From Cercis canadensis (lineage: Eukaryota; Streptophyta; Magnoliopsida; Fabales; Fabaceae): a stretch of 64,000 nucleotides of DNA. A program made the position numbers and the translations under genes. Under the pieces are notes generated by a model, which worked only from the letters and a program-made list of their open reading frames with translations, made no database searches and was not told where the DNA came from. Positions 50,878 to 61,632 of this stretch are shown one piece after another; within the stretch, counting starts at the first letter, position 1, and the number at the start of each line of letters is the position of its first letter. Location of the stretch: assembly GCA_003255065.1 (NCBI GenBank), contig QAOA01000580.1, forward strand, positions 1,094,556 to 1,158,555. The letters run 5' to 3'.

Positions 50878-51194
50878 TATAACACACCTCCACACTTGAG
50901 ACCCACAGGACGATTGAGAAAGTTGCAACGTTTGGGAATGGAAAGGGCAGCTTCAGGGTTGACACCGGCTCTCTGGGCTTCGTCGGAAAGCGCCAGATAA
51001 CAGACATCGGAGGTTGACATTGAGTTCTTCAGTTGATTGCAGCACTCAGGGGTGACCTTAGCATACTTGTCTATTGATGGTATTGCACAGGGACAATGCT
51101 TAAAATCATTCCCTGATTCCCCAAATTCTTCAGCTCCAATAGCAATCGTAAGAAGGAAGAGCAGGAAGCAAATGGACTTCATGGCAGCTTCCAT
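50718..51194 (-). CDS. Type IV (DIR1-like) lipid-transfer protein 1
   Basis: Two exons on minus, 50888-51194 and 50718-50734 (17 nt), give 107 residues. The short last exon supplies AYTVP, so the family's usual C-terminus KCGGAYTVP is restored; reading straight through gives KCGGVL instead. It has a signal peptide (MEAAMKSICFLLFLLTIAIG) and a mature LTP/AAI domain with CAIPS, ECCNQLK and IPKRCNFLNRPVGLKCGG. Of the eight-cysteine motif, the first cysteine of CxC is missing (SDVCYLAL where relatives have PACLCAVML), leaving seven, and the first cysteine lies in an altered context. Binding of lipids in the apoplast is expected for the family. Loss of one disulphide partner suggests weakened or changed function. 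The intron contains a long (TA)n. Confidence 0.8.
50838..50874. repeat. (TA)n microsatellite in the LTP1 intron
   Basis: About 18 dinucleotide units between the two coding exons of LTP1. Confidence 0.9.
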
Positions 51195-53023
51195 ATCTTC
51201 AAACTTAATTGAATGCTATGCATGCACAAAAGATACAAACTCTGAGGCTCTATATATAGTAAAACAAGCAGTTCTATAGCTTTCCAATAGCCATTTTGTT
51301 TACAACACATCAATTGAAAAAAAAAAAATTTAATTTATTGATGCAATTATGTATGACTGGACCAAACTAAATAACAAAAATGTATATGGAAATTGGCAAG
51401 ACTGGAGCTATCTTCTCAACAAAATTAATTTAGTGAAAGAAGCTGCTCTCAACCTGCTCAAAGGGCGTTCTGTTTGAAGCAGGGAAAGTTTGGTACCAAC
51501 CTAGAGTCTTTTACACTCTCCCATGACTTTTCTAATTTTTTTTAAAAAAAAATTTAAAAAATCAAATGAGGTGGTGAAGTGTTTTGCAAGTAATTAAATA
51601 TGCAGACAAATAACAAACCTTGCTATTTGCGATTGCAACGATTGAAGGTTGATTCCGGATTATAAATTCTCACATCCTCAAAACAAAACAAAAAAATAAA
51701 TAAATTCAAACTGAGGAAATAGAAGTAAATAAAATTACTGAGTAGATAATTATATTTATAATTTTTCAATTCCTCATTTAGCAACTAATTGAACTAAACT
51801 CTAGGTGGCTGCTAGCTAGTACAACTAGATGAATTGAAGAAATTACAACTATTGATGTATCTTAATTCGATTTAATTGCAACTCTAGAACCAACATGTTG
51901 GGTCCTTTTTGTCCCAGATAGCTAGCTAGTTAACCTTCCATGAGTCCATCGAGCAGGTCTAATATACATATTATAATGTATACAATACAAACAGTAGCTT
52001 ATTTACCATAACTATGTTTTGTAAATGAAAGGTTTCATATAGGTAACAGACCTCAAACCTTTAGCCTATTCCAATTCCTGTACTTTACGGTTCCTGGGTC
52101 TTCCTTTCAGAGGTACCCTTAAACTATAGTAGCTCACTATGAACTTATAACACATCTCACTCACTTTATGTGGATGGATGAATGAGTATTATGCTTCAAT
52201 TGCAAGTTTGTTTTTTAGGTTGAAAAGGGAGTCTTCCTTTTCTTTTTTGGCTTGTAATTTGGCGGTTCAAAACAATTCTAGGCAGAAATGCTACTTATGC
52301 TAGAATCAATTATGAAGAAACGCCCCATTACTCTTCGTTAACAAGTATTTTCCTTACTCTCTTCCTTTTCATTTATAAAGCCTACACACATGCATAAAGC
52401 CCTTAGGCTTTAAGGTCCTTAATTATGCTTCATGTCCTCCACACGCCCCAAAAAAAAAGACTGTAAAAGAAGAATAAAGGAATAAAGAAGAGACTTAAAA
52501 ATGGAAGGTCCATAAACTGACCACCCTCAACCAATTATTGTCAAAATTAGTGATCAACTGATCAAGCCTACTGGCCCAGGGATTATAAGTAGCAATATCA
52601 AATTTTGATACTACTCTGGAATTAACTCGATCTGGCAAAATGTTCGGAACCCCCTTTAACTTATTTAGTTCTCAGTATTTATGAACTAACTAAAGACCAG
52701 TTCTTCATCTTGCTTTAAAAAATTATTCTGCATCAAACACATAATCCTGTACTTTTCACTAGCATTTACCAACAGATTCTAGCTACCACACGCGTCCACA
52801 AGATTTAATATAGAAGTTCAATTTATTATTAAGGACCATATATGGTTGTTACACACTAACGGTACATCAAATTAACTTATGAGCTTCTTTAATGAGCTCT
52901 ATTTGAAGGATACATTCTCCAGCACAATCTAACACCCTAATAGTGACATTTCTTCTTAATTTTGGCACTTAACAGTGGCCTTACAAGCTTATATTGCATT
53001 GTTACATAAAGTTTAGATACTCT
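51195..53023. other. Spacer with duplicated SIS-like 3' end
   Basis: 51888-52190 repeats the 3' flank of the SIS-like gene (49210-49480), including CAACATGTTG, TTTTGTCCCAGATAG and GTAGCTCACTATGAAC. 52385-52560 repeats 50275-50470. The LTP2 gene therefore arrived together with its left flank by tandem duplication. No SIS coding exon is present. Confidence 0.8.
51251..51258 (-). promoter_or_regulatory. TATA box of LTP1
   Basis: TATATATA 57 bp upstream of the start codon. The context TATATAGT-AAAACAAGCAG recurs upstream of LTP2 and of the LTP remnant near 55121. Confidence 0.65.
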
Positions 53024-53536
53024 TCAATCTTCAAGGCACCGTATAAGCTGCAAAAGTTGGCCAAAAAATATAATATTAAAAAAAAAAAAAAGAGTTTGTG
53101 TCAGCAAAATAAGTTATCAGAAATTTATAATTTGTGAACAGTATATAAGAAAGAAATTAAAGGAGGGAGAGGGTTTATATTTATAACACACCTCCACACT
53201 TGTAACCGTTAACTTATAACGCTTGGAAATGTTGCAACGTTTCGGAATAGTGACAGCAGCTTCAATCCTGAGACCTAAATTTTTGGCGGAGTCAGAAAGA
53301 ATAATAGCACAAAGGCAAGAGAAGGGTATCTTCTTCAGTTTATTGCAGCACTTAGATGGCACCTTAGCATTCTTGTCTTGTGCTGGTATTGCACAAGGAT
53401 ACAGCTTATAAAGCTGCTCGTTAGTATAATATTTGGCACATTCTCCTGCAGCTCCTTCAACCCCATTGTTGGGAGCAGCAAGAACTAGAATAAGAAGGAA
53501 GAACAAGAAACAAATGGACTTCGTGGGAGCTTCCAT
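53024..53536 (-). CDS. Type IV (DIR1-like) lipid-transfer protein 2, altered C-terminus
   Basis: Exons 53192-53536 and 53024-53047 on minus, 122 residues. Signal peptide MEAPTKSICFLFFLLILVLA; mature domain with ECAKYY, YPCAIPAQ, KCCNKLKK, SCLCAIIL and IPKRCNISK. After that point the gene is five bases longer than LTP1, so the reading frame changes. In exon 1 the former YKCGG is read as another frame (TVTSVE). Exon 2, normally AYTVP-stop, is read as LIRCLED-stop. The shifted second exon happens to supply a new cysteine, bringing the count back to eight. If the intron is retained, the frame instead continues 24 residues (VCYKYKPSP...) to a stop at 53117. Secreted lipid carrier by family; function of this variant uncertain. 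Confidence 0.78.
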
Positions 53537-55046
53537 ATCTCAGTAATGCATGCAATGCACAAATACTACAAAGTGTGTGAAGCTCTATATATAGTGAGAC
53601 AAGCAGCTCTAAAGCTACTTAAAAGGTCATCATTCTGTTAAAGGTAGTAAAACTTTGAGAAGCAGCGTTGAAGAGCTTTGCTTTTGAAGTGAGAGGCTAA
53701 CCAATAACGAGTCTTACCTTTCCTTCAAACACATCAAAAAAAAAATGGTTGCGCCTGCAGAATCATTATAACTCCATCACATTGATATATCTTCCAGATG
53801 CAGGAATCTTGGCTTTTTGTCTGGAACGAAAAAAATATTCAGAATTTGAAGAGAAAAGATAAAAAAAAAAAAAAATTTATATGGAAAATCAGTACCAATC
53901 AAATTAGTCACTTTTGAATATATATGAATGAAGCTTATGAAGTATTGGATCAAGTTTAATTTTTAAGGACTTTATTTACAGCCAAACAAGAAGAATACGA
54001 CTTCTTTAAAAGAAAAATTTAACACTAAGATTGTTTAAGAATTGTTTACAACAGATCAAAAGCAAAATGTTTATGATGCATTAATTATGTATGACTGATC
54101 CAAACAATAACAAATACTCATAAAGCAAATGGTGCGAGATAGTGATATGCGCATTCAAGAAAAGGTTCAAACAAAAAAAAAAACAGTGGTTGCTTTCTTC
54201 TATCGATCATAAAAAGTTGTACTTATAGTTATATAAACAAAGTAATAATGCTAATTAATCAAGCAGACAAGTTAAATGGCATCAATATATGGAATAATAT
54301 TACTATTAGGCCTCTTAAAATTTTATTGAAATTAATTGGAATAGTGCATTTATTTAACATAATTCTCATTACAAAATAGAGACAATTATTTGAAAATGCA
54401 TTGATATCTCCTATTAATTGACAGAAAATTCAGAATACCCAAATGTAAGGAAGATATATTGTTAATTATGGCAAGATTCAATATCGTCATTGCAGTAGTA
54501 TTGACTGAACTTGGGCTTAGGAGTGGGGAATGGAGATTGGTTTGCCATAGTCTTATTTTGCACTATTTTATATATATCTACAATTTGATTATATCTAAGT
54601 TTAGCTTCGTCTATCAAAATTTTATAAGACTCGTCAACTCTCTAATTCCTATAACCAATCTACCATTAGATATACAGATCAAACAAATCATGTAAATCTA
54701 ATCATTAACCGGGTCTGCTGTTCTGGACCGGGTTATGAATCAAAATAATCTGTAGCTTTTAGGCCCATACAAGCTTGGATCTGACCTACCATTGGAACTT
54801 ACCTTACGGCCCAAATGAATTTGCCTTAAATAAAATTAAATATCAAAGCCCGAATTGGAACTTAAAAGGGGGGGGAAGTCCCAACTGACAAATAATCAAT
54901 TCTACATTTTGTTCTAGAGCTGCTTTTTTGTTTTTTGCCCTTTTTCTCTTCAAATTGGAGCAATTAAATTAATATTTTCGCTGTGTCTAGGCCAATTAAT
55001 CTGATGGAGCCCTTTGCATATATAGGGAAACAAGCAGATAATGGTT
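53537..55046. other. Spacer between LTP2 and the LTP3 remnant
   Basis: LTP2 promoter, then AT-rich spacer. The open frame at 54459 has no support. A further copy of the TATATAG-GAAACAAGCAG promoter motif lies at about 55018, without an LTP body beside it. Confidence 0.5.
53586..53593 (-). promoter_or_regulatory. TATA box of LTP2
   Basis: TATATATA 50 bp upstream of the start codon, in the same extended context as at LTP1. Confidence 0.65.
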
Positions 55047-55121
55047 TTTATTGAATATTCCAGCCACAGCTACAATGACTACAAACAAAAGGAAGCAAAT
55101 GGGCTTCATGAGACTTTCCAT
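55047..55121 (-). pseudogene. LTP remnant 3 (signal peptide only)
   Basis: MESLMKPICFLLFVVIVAVA, close to the signal peptides of LTP1 and LTP2, followed by unrelated residues. TATATATA lies at 55146-55153. The LTP domain itself is gone. Confidence 0.75.
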
Positions 55122-56700
55122 TTGTTCAACCTCAAGACAATTCTCTATATATAGCGAAACAAGAAGCTCTCTAGTGTTAACAACCCTTGTTCCATAACAT
55201 AAGCATCTGGTTTGAAATTTACATGCTCTACTTAATTCCCTGCGTGGGGGCTGCCTCCAGATTCTTACTTTTCTCAACTTAATTAAAAAAAATTGAGATA
55301 TGTAGTAAACCCTAGTTCCATTTACAAACAAGACATCTTCTGCTTTATAACTTTATATTATCTACTTTTTCCTCTACGTAGTACGTACATTAATCATGAA
55401 CGTTATGTCGTATATATGAAGAATTTCTGAAAAGCTTAACTGTTATTGGTCTAATTACAATTCATATTTATTCATAATAATAAGCAAATCCCTATATTTT
55501 TAACATAGTTAATTTGCTAACTCCCGTAAAGAATGAAAAAAAAAAAAAAGCATAGCTTAATTGCTTATGTACACAAAATAAAAGAGAGTTTGGCTAAGCA
55601 AATCAACAAATTACATAACTGTTTGTTTGAGTATAGCATCTGACCTATATGTAGATTATCTGATTAGTACCAACTTGTTCAAAAACCTGCGTCCGTAGCC
55701 ATAGAATTCAAACGAGTTTTTTATTCTTCTTCTTTTTTATTGCATATGATATTTTAAAATAGCCACTAGCTAAGTATATGGTCTAATAATAAAAGGTTTG
55801 AGTAATTTACAAGAAGTCAGAGATTCAAGTCTCTATACCTTAATGTAACAAAAAAAAAATAGCCACTAGCTTTAAAAAGTTTTAGCCATTGAAAGAAGAG
55901 TTAATATTTTTATCATAAAAAGGGTTCCTCTCCGAATACTTTGGCACCCACAAAAAATTGTATTGCTGTAAAATAAAAATAAATATTTTAGCATTATATG
56001 ATTATTATGTTAATAGTCACTNNNNNNNNNNNNNNNNNNNNNNNNNNNNNNNNNNNNNNNNNNNNNNNNNNNNNNNNNNNNNNNNNNNNNNNNNNNNNNN
56101 NNNNNNNNNNNNNNNNNNNNNNNNNNNNNNNNNNNNNNNNNNNNNNNNNNNNNNNNNNNNNNNNNNNNNNNNNNNNNNNNNNNNNNNNNNNNNNNNNNNN
56201 NNNNNNNNNNNNNNNNNNNNNNNNNNNNNNNNNNNNNNNNNNNNNNNNNNNNNNNNNNNNNNNNNNNNNNNNNNNNNNNNNNNNNNNNNNNNNNNNNNNN
56301 NNNNNNNNNNNNNNNNNNNNNNNNNNNNNNNNNNNNNNNNNNNNNNNNNNNNNNNNNNNNNNNNNNNNNNNNNNNNNNNNNNNNNNNNNNNNNNNNNNNN
56401 NNNNNNNNNNNNNNNNNNNNNNNNNNNNNNNNNNNNNNNNNNNNNNNNNNNNNNNNNNNNNNNNNNNNNNNNNNNNNNNNNNNNNNNNNNNNNNNNNNNN
56501 CATTAATGTATTTAAAACATTATAGATGAATCTAAATTTAATTCTAATTTTATGCGAATAACGAATAATATTATTTATATATTTGAAAACCCTGTTAAAT
56601 ACTTTAACAATAAAAAAATATCTTAATAAAGTTATAACATTTTAAACACTTCTAAGAATGAATTATTTTGAAGTTTGACAAAACTACACAAACATCTCAT
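55122..56700. other. AT-rich spacer with N gap
   Basis: AT-rich spacer with an assembly gap of 479 Ns at 56022-56500. Nothing recognised outside the gap. Confidence 0.6.
56022..56500. other. Assembly gap (479 Ns)
   Basis: Run of N within AT-rich spacer. It could hide sequence of the LTP cluster. Confidence 0.99.
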
Positions 56701-56814
56701 CTATATGACATGGCTATAAGGGGAAGATTCCCCGCATACACTTTCCCCAAACACTTGAGAGGTTCCAGCACCAGTTACCACCATTATCACCAACACCAAC
56801 CAAATCAGTCTCAT
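56701..56814 (-). pseudogene. LTP remnant 4 (signal peptide and first cysteine)
   Basis: 37 codons: MRLIWLVLVIMVVTGAG, then SVCGESSP, corresponding to the signal peptide and the ECGRASP start of LTP5, then a stop. The rest of the domain is missing. Confidence 0.65.
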
Positions 56815-57466
56815 GATCATACCACCAAAACCGCATATATATATATATATAATAAAAATAAAATAAAATAAAAGCATCAAGCTCTCTTCCCTCTCTATAA
56901 TATAAATATACTGAAAGAAGCTCTCCCAACGGGACATTCCAGAAAGGGTGAAAAATGAGATTAGAAGTGTATCTTAATTTTAGCCGGCCAACTCTATTTT
57001 AATATTTATACACACATTATCTTTTATGTGTTTCCTTATATATATATATATTCAATTGAGAGAGGGTGCGCTGCCAGTGCTGAATAAGGTACTTCGTTTA
57101 AGGCAGTCAATGTTTGGTGCTCGCTAAAGACCTTTTCAGGCCTAGCATCCCAAAGCAACAGTTTCGGGCCTTCTAGTACCCTTCCTTTTTATGTTTTTCC
57201 ATTGAGGATTGATCTTAGTATTTGTAAGTCCGTTGATTTCATTATTGACTTACTATTAGTGTAAAATACATAATGGAAGGCAATCATCTCTCTTCTCTAA
57301 ATCTGTTTCTTCTTGATGAAGGTAGAGATACAGAATATCTCATGCAATATAGCTTAAAAGCTATTTTATTTAATCATAGCAAGGGACACTACAGCCTTAG
57401 CATTTAGTAAAATAGAAGCAGATAGTCCATTACATGTCCACAACCATGACTCCTGGTCTTCACTCT
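56815..57466. other. Spacer before LTP5
   Basis: Short microsatellite-like AT stretches and a 57060-57190 segment of more balanced composition (starting near GGGTGCGCTGCCAG) that I could not assign to a gene or element. Confidence 0.4.
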
Positions 57467-58043
57467 TCAAGGCAGTGTGTAAGCTGCGAAAATAAAAAAC
57501 AAAAAAGATTTTATAAAGACAATTCAATTGAAATTAGGTTAATAAGTATTTTGCAAGAGGTCGAAAAGAGATCAAACAACATGGTCTTCAATTCTTCTAT
57601 TTGTTCATAAGGAAGGAAATATATATATATATATAGACATGTATGTATATATAATTTAGCAGAAAAAGTTTAACATATAGTAAATAAATGGAAGAATTGA
57701 AGTTCTATGACAGACCTCCACACTGGTAGCCCACAGGACGATCCGCTATGTTGCAACGTTTAGGAATGGTAATCGCAACCTCTGCCTTGACACCAGCACT
57801 CTTGGCTGTGTTAGAAAGCATAACCGCGCAGAGGCAAGCAGGGTTCTCGCCTAGTTTCTTCACTTGACCGCAGCACCTATTAGAAACTGGAGCATTGCCA
57901 TCCTGTGATGCCGTTATACAAGGAGCCAGTTTCCAAGCCTCTCTGTCAGGGGAAGCTCTCCCACATTCACCAGCCCCATACACTTCATTATGGCTAATGA
58001 AGCCAAAGATTACAATAAACACTAAAAAGCATACATACTTCAT
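57467..58043 (-). CDS. Type IV (DIR1-like) lipid-transfer protein 5, intact
   Basis: Exons 57716-58043 and 57467-57483 on minus, 114 residues. Signal peptide MKYVCFLVFIVIFGFISHNE. The mature domain has all eight cysteines in order: ECGRASP, LAPC, NRCCGQVKK, ACLC, IPKRCN, YQC. Exon 2 adds AYTLP, the conserved family end; reading past the donor would give only LS. The start at MKYV was chosen over an upstream in-frame Met 35 codons earlier, because it begins the signal peptide and lies about 40 bp after a TATAAAT (58081-58087). Expected to be a secreted, disulphide-stabilised carrier of lipids; DIR1-type members take part in systemic defence signalling. Probably the ancestral, functional member of this local cluster. 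Confidence 0.88.
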
Positions 58044-58099
58044 TGTAGCTTTTTTACCTTCAACTATGCTCCTAGCAATATTTATACTGCCCAAGGCAA

Positions 58100-59167
58100 T
58101 GAAAAGGTGTCTGCCATGTGAACCCACAAGGCATAGTGGAGCTACCACTTAAGGAAAAGCATTGTAATTTATACCACCACCACCTACTCCTTCATATATG
58201 GGTCTAGGCGTTTAGCATTACGTGGCTACTTTAGGCCAATTATGGTTGCGCAATTTGAAGAGCTGCTCTGCTTTCATTAGAAATTTTACCCTTGAGAAGC
58301 ATCAAACAATTACAACCAGTGAGCAGCTGACAGCATAGCACCAAGCAATTTCAAATATTTACGAGCAACCTCACCCTATAATCTTCAAATCCTCTTGCTT
58401 TTGAAACCTCCCAGACCAATACCTTTTCAGCAGATTTTATATTGTTCACATATTGTTCTGAGGCAGCTCTAGGAGCTTATCAGGTAGCATCACCGCATCA
58501 CCGTAAGCATTAATACAAATCTTAGCATATAAGAAAGAGGTCCTTCTTTCCAATTGTAGAAGGGGCTATTATTTTAGATAATACCCCACTAATGAATAGT
58601 ATGATATTTACCCTATGCCGAAAACTGGCCATTAACTTTGAGATAATGTCTATCATCCCTATGTGCATAACTGGATGAGTTTCAATTGAGATGTTCAAGC
58701 CCTCCAAAAGATCCTCAAGAGATGAAAGAATGAATTTTTCCTTCAAATCTACTTGATTGTTCTCCTATTTACCAGCATATAGAAAAAGAAATAGTACTTA
58801 AACTATGATAGAGTAAAGACTGCTGAAAGTTCCAACAGAAGTCCACAAAGGAGTTGATGAATGATTACTAGCTACAGATATCTAAAGTTGGGTGTAGTGT
58901 GAGTATGACAAACTGCTATTCACTTGATAAGTGATTGATTAAGTTCGAAGATCTTTCCCCCATGCCTTGTTTTAATAGTGGAAGAAAGTTTTTATGATGA
59001 TGACAAAAGGACCGAAATCGAACCAAACGATGTTCTCATTTTTAAGAAAGTAGGGAAAACTAATCAAAGTCACAAATTACAACCATTTGTTATTTTCTCT
59101 ATCAACATAAGAAGAAACAAACTACAATTATTTGATTTCGAATTAGCTTATACGATTCACAAGTCAT
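58100..59167. other. Spacer with exon-like segments on the minus strand
   Basis: 58522-58746 on minus is open for 74 codons (LEDLLEGLNIS ... SKIIAPSTIG), and 58380-58510 looks exon-like but has stops. I do not recognise the family. The SGVLSKIIAP part faintly recalls HEAT-repeat cohesin-associated proteins, without enough to name it. Most likely a decayed gene piece. Confidence 0.3.
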
Positions 59168-59177
59168 AAGAATTGGC

Positions 59178-61307
59178 GGCCTTTTGACCAAATTAGGGTA
59201 GTTCAGATTCTTATTTACCAATCTAGGGTAGTTTTTATGGAAATTACCGGAATAATGCAAATTTTAAAATTGGAAAATTAAAAAAAAAAAAAGAAAGCTG
59301 ACATGCGCGGGGCCCACCGGACATGCCATTGGGCTAGTGGAGTGTCTTCAATGGACAAGCCATTTGGCAGACGGCATGTCTCTAAAGGACATGCCATGCT
59401 GTGGATTTCTCACGGGCGGGCCCCACCGGACATGCCATTGGGCTAGTGGAGTGTCTTCAATGAACAAGCCATTTGGCTGACGGCATGTCTCCAAAGGACA
59501 TGCCATTTCTCTAATGGCACATCTCCAAGGGACATGCCAGGACGTCCGTTTCTCTCCCTCAGCCTCTGCTCTCATGTGGGTCCGAGCTACGCCAAATGGC
59601 ATGTCTTGTGGGGACACGCCGCGGGGCTAACGACATGTCCCCACTAGACATGTGCGTCTGGCACGTCCGTTTTTGTCTTCGTCCGGAGAAATTGCGTGAC
59701 TCCATTGGCTATTGGCGTATCCCTTGTTCTCCATTATATACTCGACCATTGTAATAAATGAAGATCAGTATTTTCCTCCTAAATATAAATTTTAGGTACA
59801 CATTTAGTTATACTCAGTCATTAATAAAAAAATATCAACTACTAAATATTATCAAGCTAATGATAAAATATAAACCTCATCAAATTAAAAATAAATAAGG
59901 TATCATTCTTTATTATACAAATACTATTAAATTAATAACAACAATAATTAAACCCCATCAAATTAAAAATAAATAAGGTATCATACTTTATTTATACTAA
60001 TACTATTAAATTAATAACAACAATAATTAAACCCCATCAAATTAAAAATAAATAAGGTATCATACTTTATTTATACTAATACTATTAAATTAATAACAAC
60101 AATAATTAAACCCCATCAAATTAAAAATAAATAAGGTATCATACTTTATTTATACTAATACTATTAAATTAATAACAACAATAATTAAACCCCATCAAAT
60201 TAAAAATAAATAAGGTATCATACTTTATTTATACTAATACTATTAAATTAATAACAACAATAATTAAACCCCATCAAATTAAAAATAAATAAGGTATCAT
60301 ACTTTATTTATACTAATACTATTAAATTAATAACAACAATAATTAAACCCCATCAAATTAAAAATAAATAAGGTATCATACTTTATTTATACTAATACTA
60401 TTAAATTAATAACAACAATAATTAAACCCCATCAAATTAAAAATAAATAAGTTATCATACTTTATTTATACTAATACTATTAAATTAATAACAACAATAA
60501 ATAAACCTCATCAAATTAAAAATAATTAAGAACAATAATTAATAGTAAACAATAATTAAAATTTAAGCGTACCTTATAAATTATCGTTCCACAAATTTTT
60601 TTTTAAAATAATCTAGATGGAACCTTGGCTATGAATCCTTCTCCAGAAACTGAACAAGCTTTCTCCTTTCACAAATGAGCCAATTCTCTGCTTTGTAATT
60701 TGAGTGTAAGGTTTCTGCTGCTGTGTGAAATGTTGCTCTTCGCAAAGGTAATTTATAGAGTTTGGATACGCCAATAGCCAATGGAGTCAAGCAATTTCTC
60801 CGGACGAAGACAAAAACGGACGTGCCAGACGCACATGTCTAGTGGGGACATGCCGTTAGCCCCGCGGCGTGTCCCCACAAGACATGCCATTTGGCGTAGC
60901 TCGGACCCACATGAGAGCAGAGGCCGAGGGAGAGAAACGGACGTCCTGGCATGTCCCTTGGAGACGTGCCATTAGAGAAATGGCATGTCCTTTGGAGACA
61001 TGCCGTCAGCCAAATGGCTTGTTCATTGAAGACACTCCACTAGCCCAATGACATGTCCGGTGGGGCCCGCCCGTGAGAAATCCACAGCATGGCATGTCCT
61101 TTGGAGACATGCCGTCTGCCAAATGGCTTGTCCATTGAAGACACTCCACTAGCCCAATGGCATGTCCGGTGGGCCCCGCGCATGTCAGCTTTTTTTTTTT
61201 TTTTTTAATTTTCCAATNATAGAATTGCATTATTCCGGTAATTTTGTTAAAAACTACCCTAGATTGGTAAATAACAATCTGCACTACCCTAATTTGGTCA
61301 AAAGGCC
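59178..61307. mobile_element. Long-TIR Mutator-like element, non-autonomous
   Basis: A 2130-bp element bounded by GGCCTTTTGACC and GGTCAAAAGGCC, with a 10-bp target duplication AAGAATTGGC (59168-59177 and 61308-61317). The arms, about 545 bp each (59178-59725 and 60763-61307), are near-perfect inverted repeats. Their GC-rich parts are packed with GGACATGCC/GGCATGTCC motifs. The core is AT-rich, with a 79-bp tandem array. No transposase. The subterminal motif CTACCCTAGAT is shared with the element at 28040-29055, so both belong to related families. The empty site lies at 61480-61489. Confidence 0.93.
59873..60530 (+). repeat. 79-bp tandem array inside the Mutator-like element
   Basis: Unit starts at about 59873, 59951, 60030, 60109, 60188, 60267, 60346, 60425 and a partial one at 60504, an exact 79-bp period from 59951 on. 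The central copies are identical and the outer ones diverged, the usual pattern of unequal exchange or slippage. Each unit contains AACCCCATCAAATT and TAATAACAACAATAATT. Confidence 0.97.
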
Positions 61308-61632
61308 AAGAATTGGCAGTATGCTTCACACAGGTGATAATAATGCAGCAGAACATAATGCTTTTCTTTGTTGCATGTCCAGATGACAACTCTGTCTTTT
61401 AGTTCAAAAATGATACCAGCAAAACAAACATTTCCATTACCGAGCATCACAAATTTACTNTATACGATTCACAAGTCATAAGAATTGGCAGTATGCTTCA
61501 CACAGGTGATAATAATGCAGCAGAACATAATGCTTTTCTTTGTTGCATGTCCAGATGACAACTCTGTCTTTTAGTTCAAAAATGATACCAGCAAAACAAA
61601 CATTTCCATTACCGAGCATCACAAATTTACTA
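61308..61632 (+). repeat. Filled- and empty-allele flank repeated across an N
   Basis: 61308-61459 and 61480-61632 are the same flank, joined through an N at 61460. The piece 61461-61489 also matches 59150-59177, the left flank of the element. Sequence after the N is therefore an uninterrupted, element-free version of the locus. Confidence 0.9.

Noticed and set aside
60781-61389. Open frames in the Mutator-like arms
   Set aside because: Repetitive GGACATGCC translation with no domain; both arms give them in mirror image.
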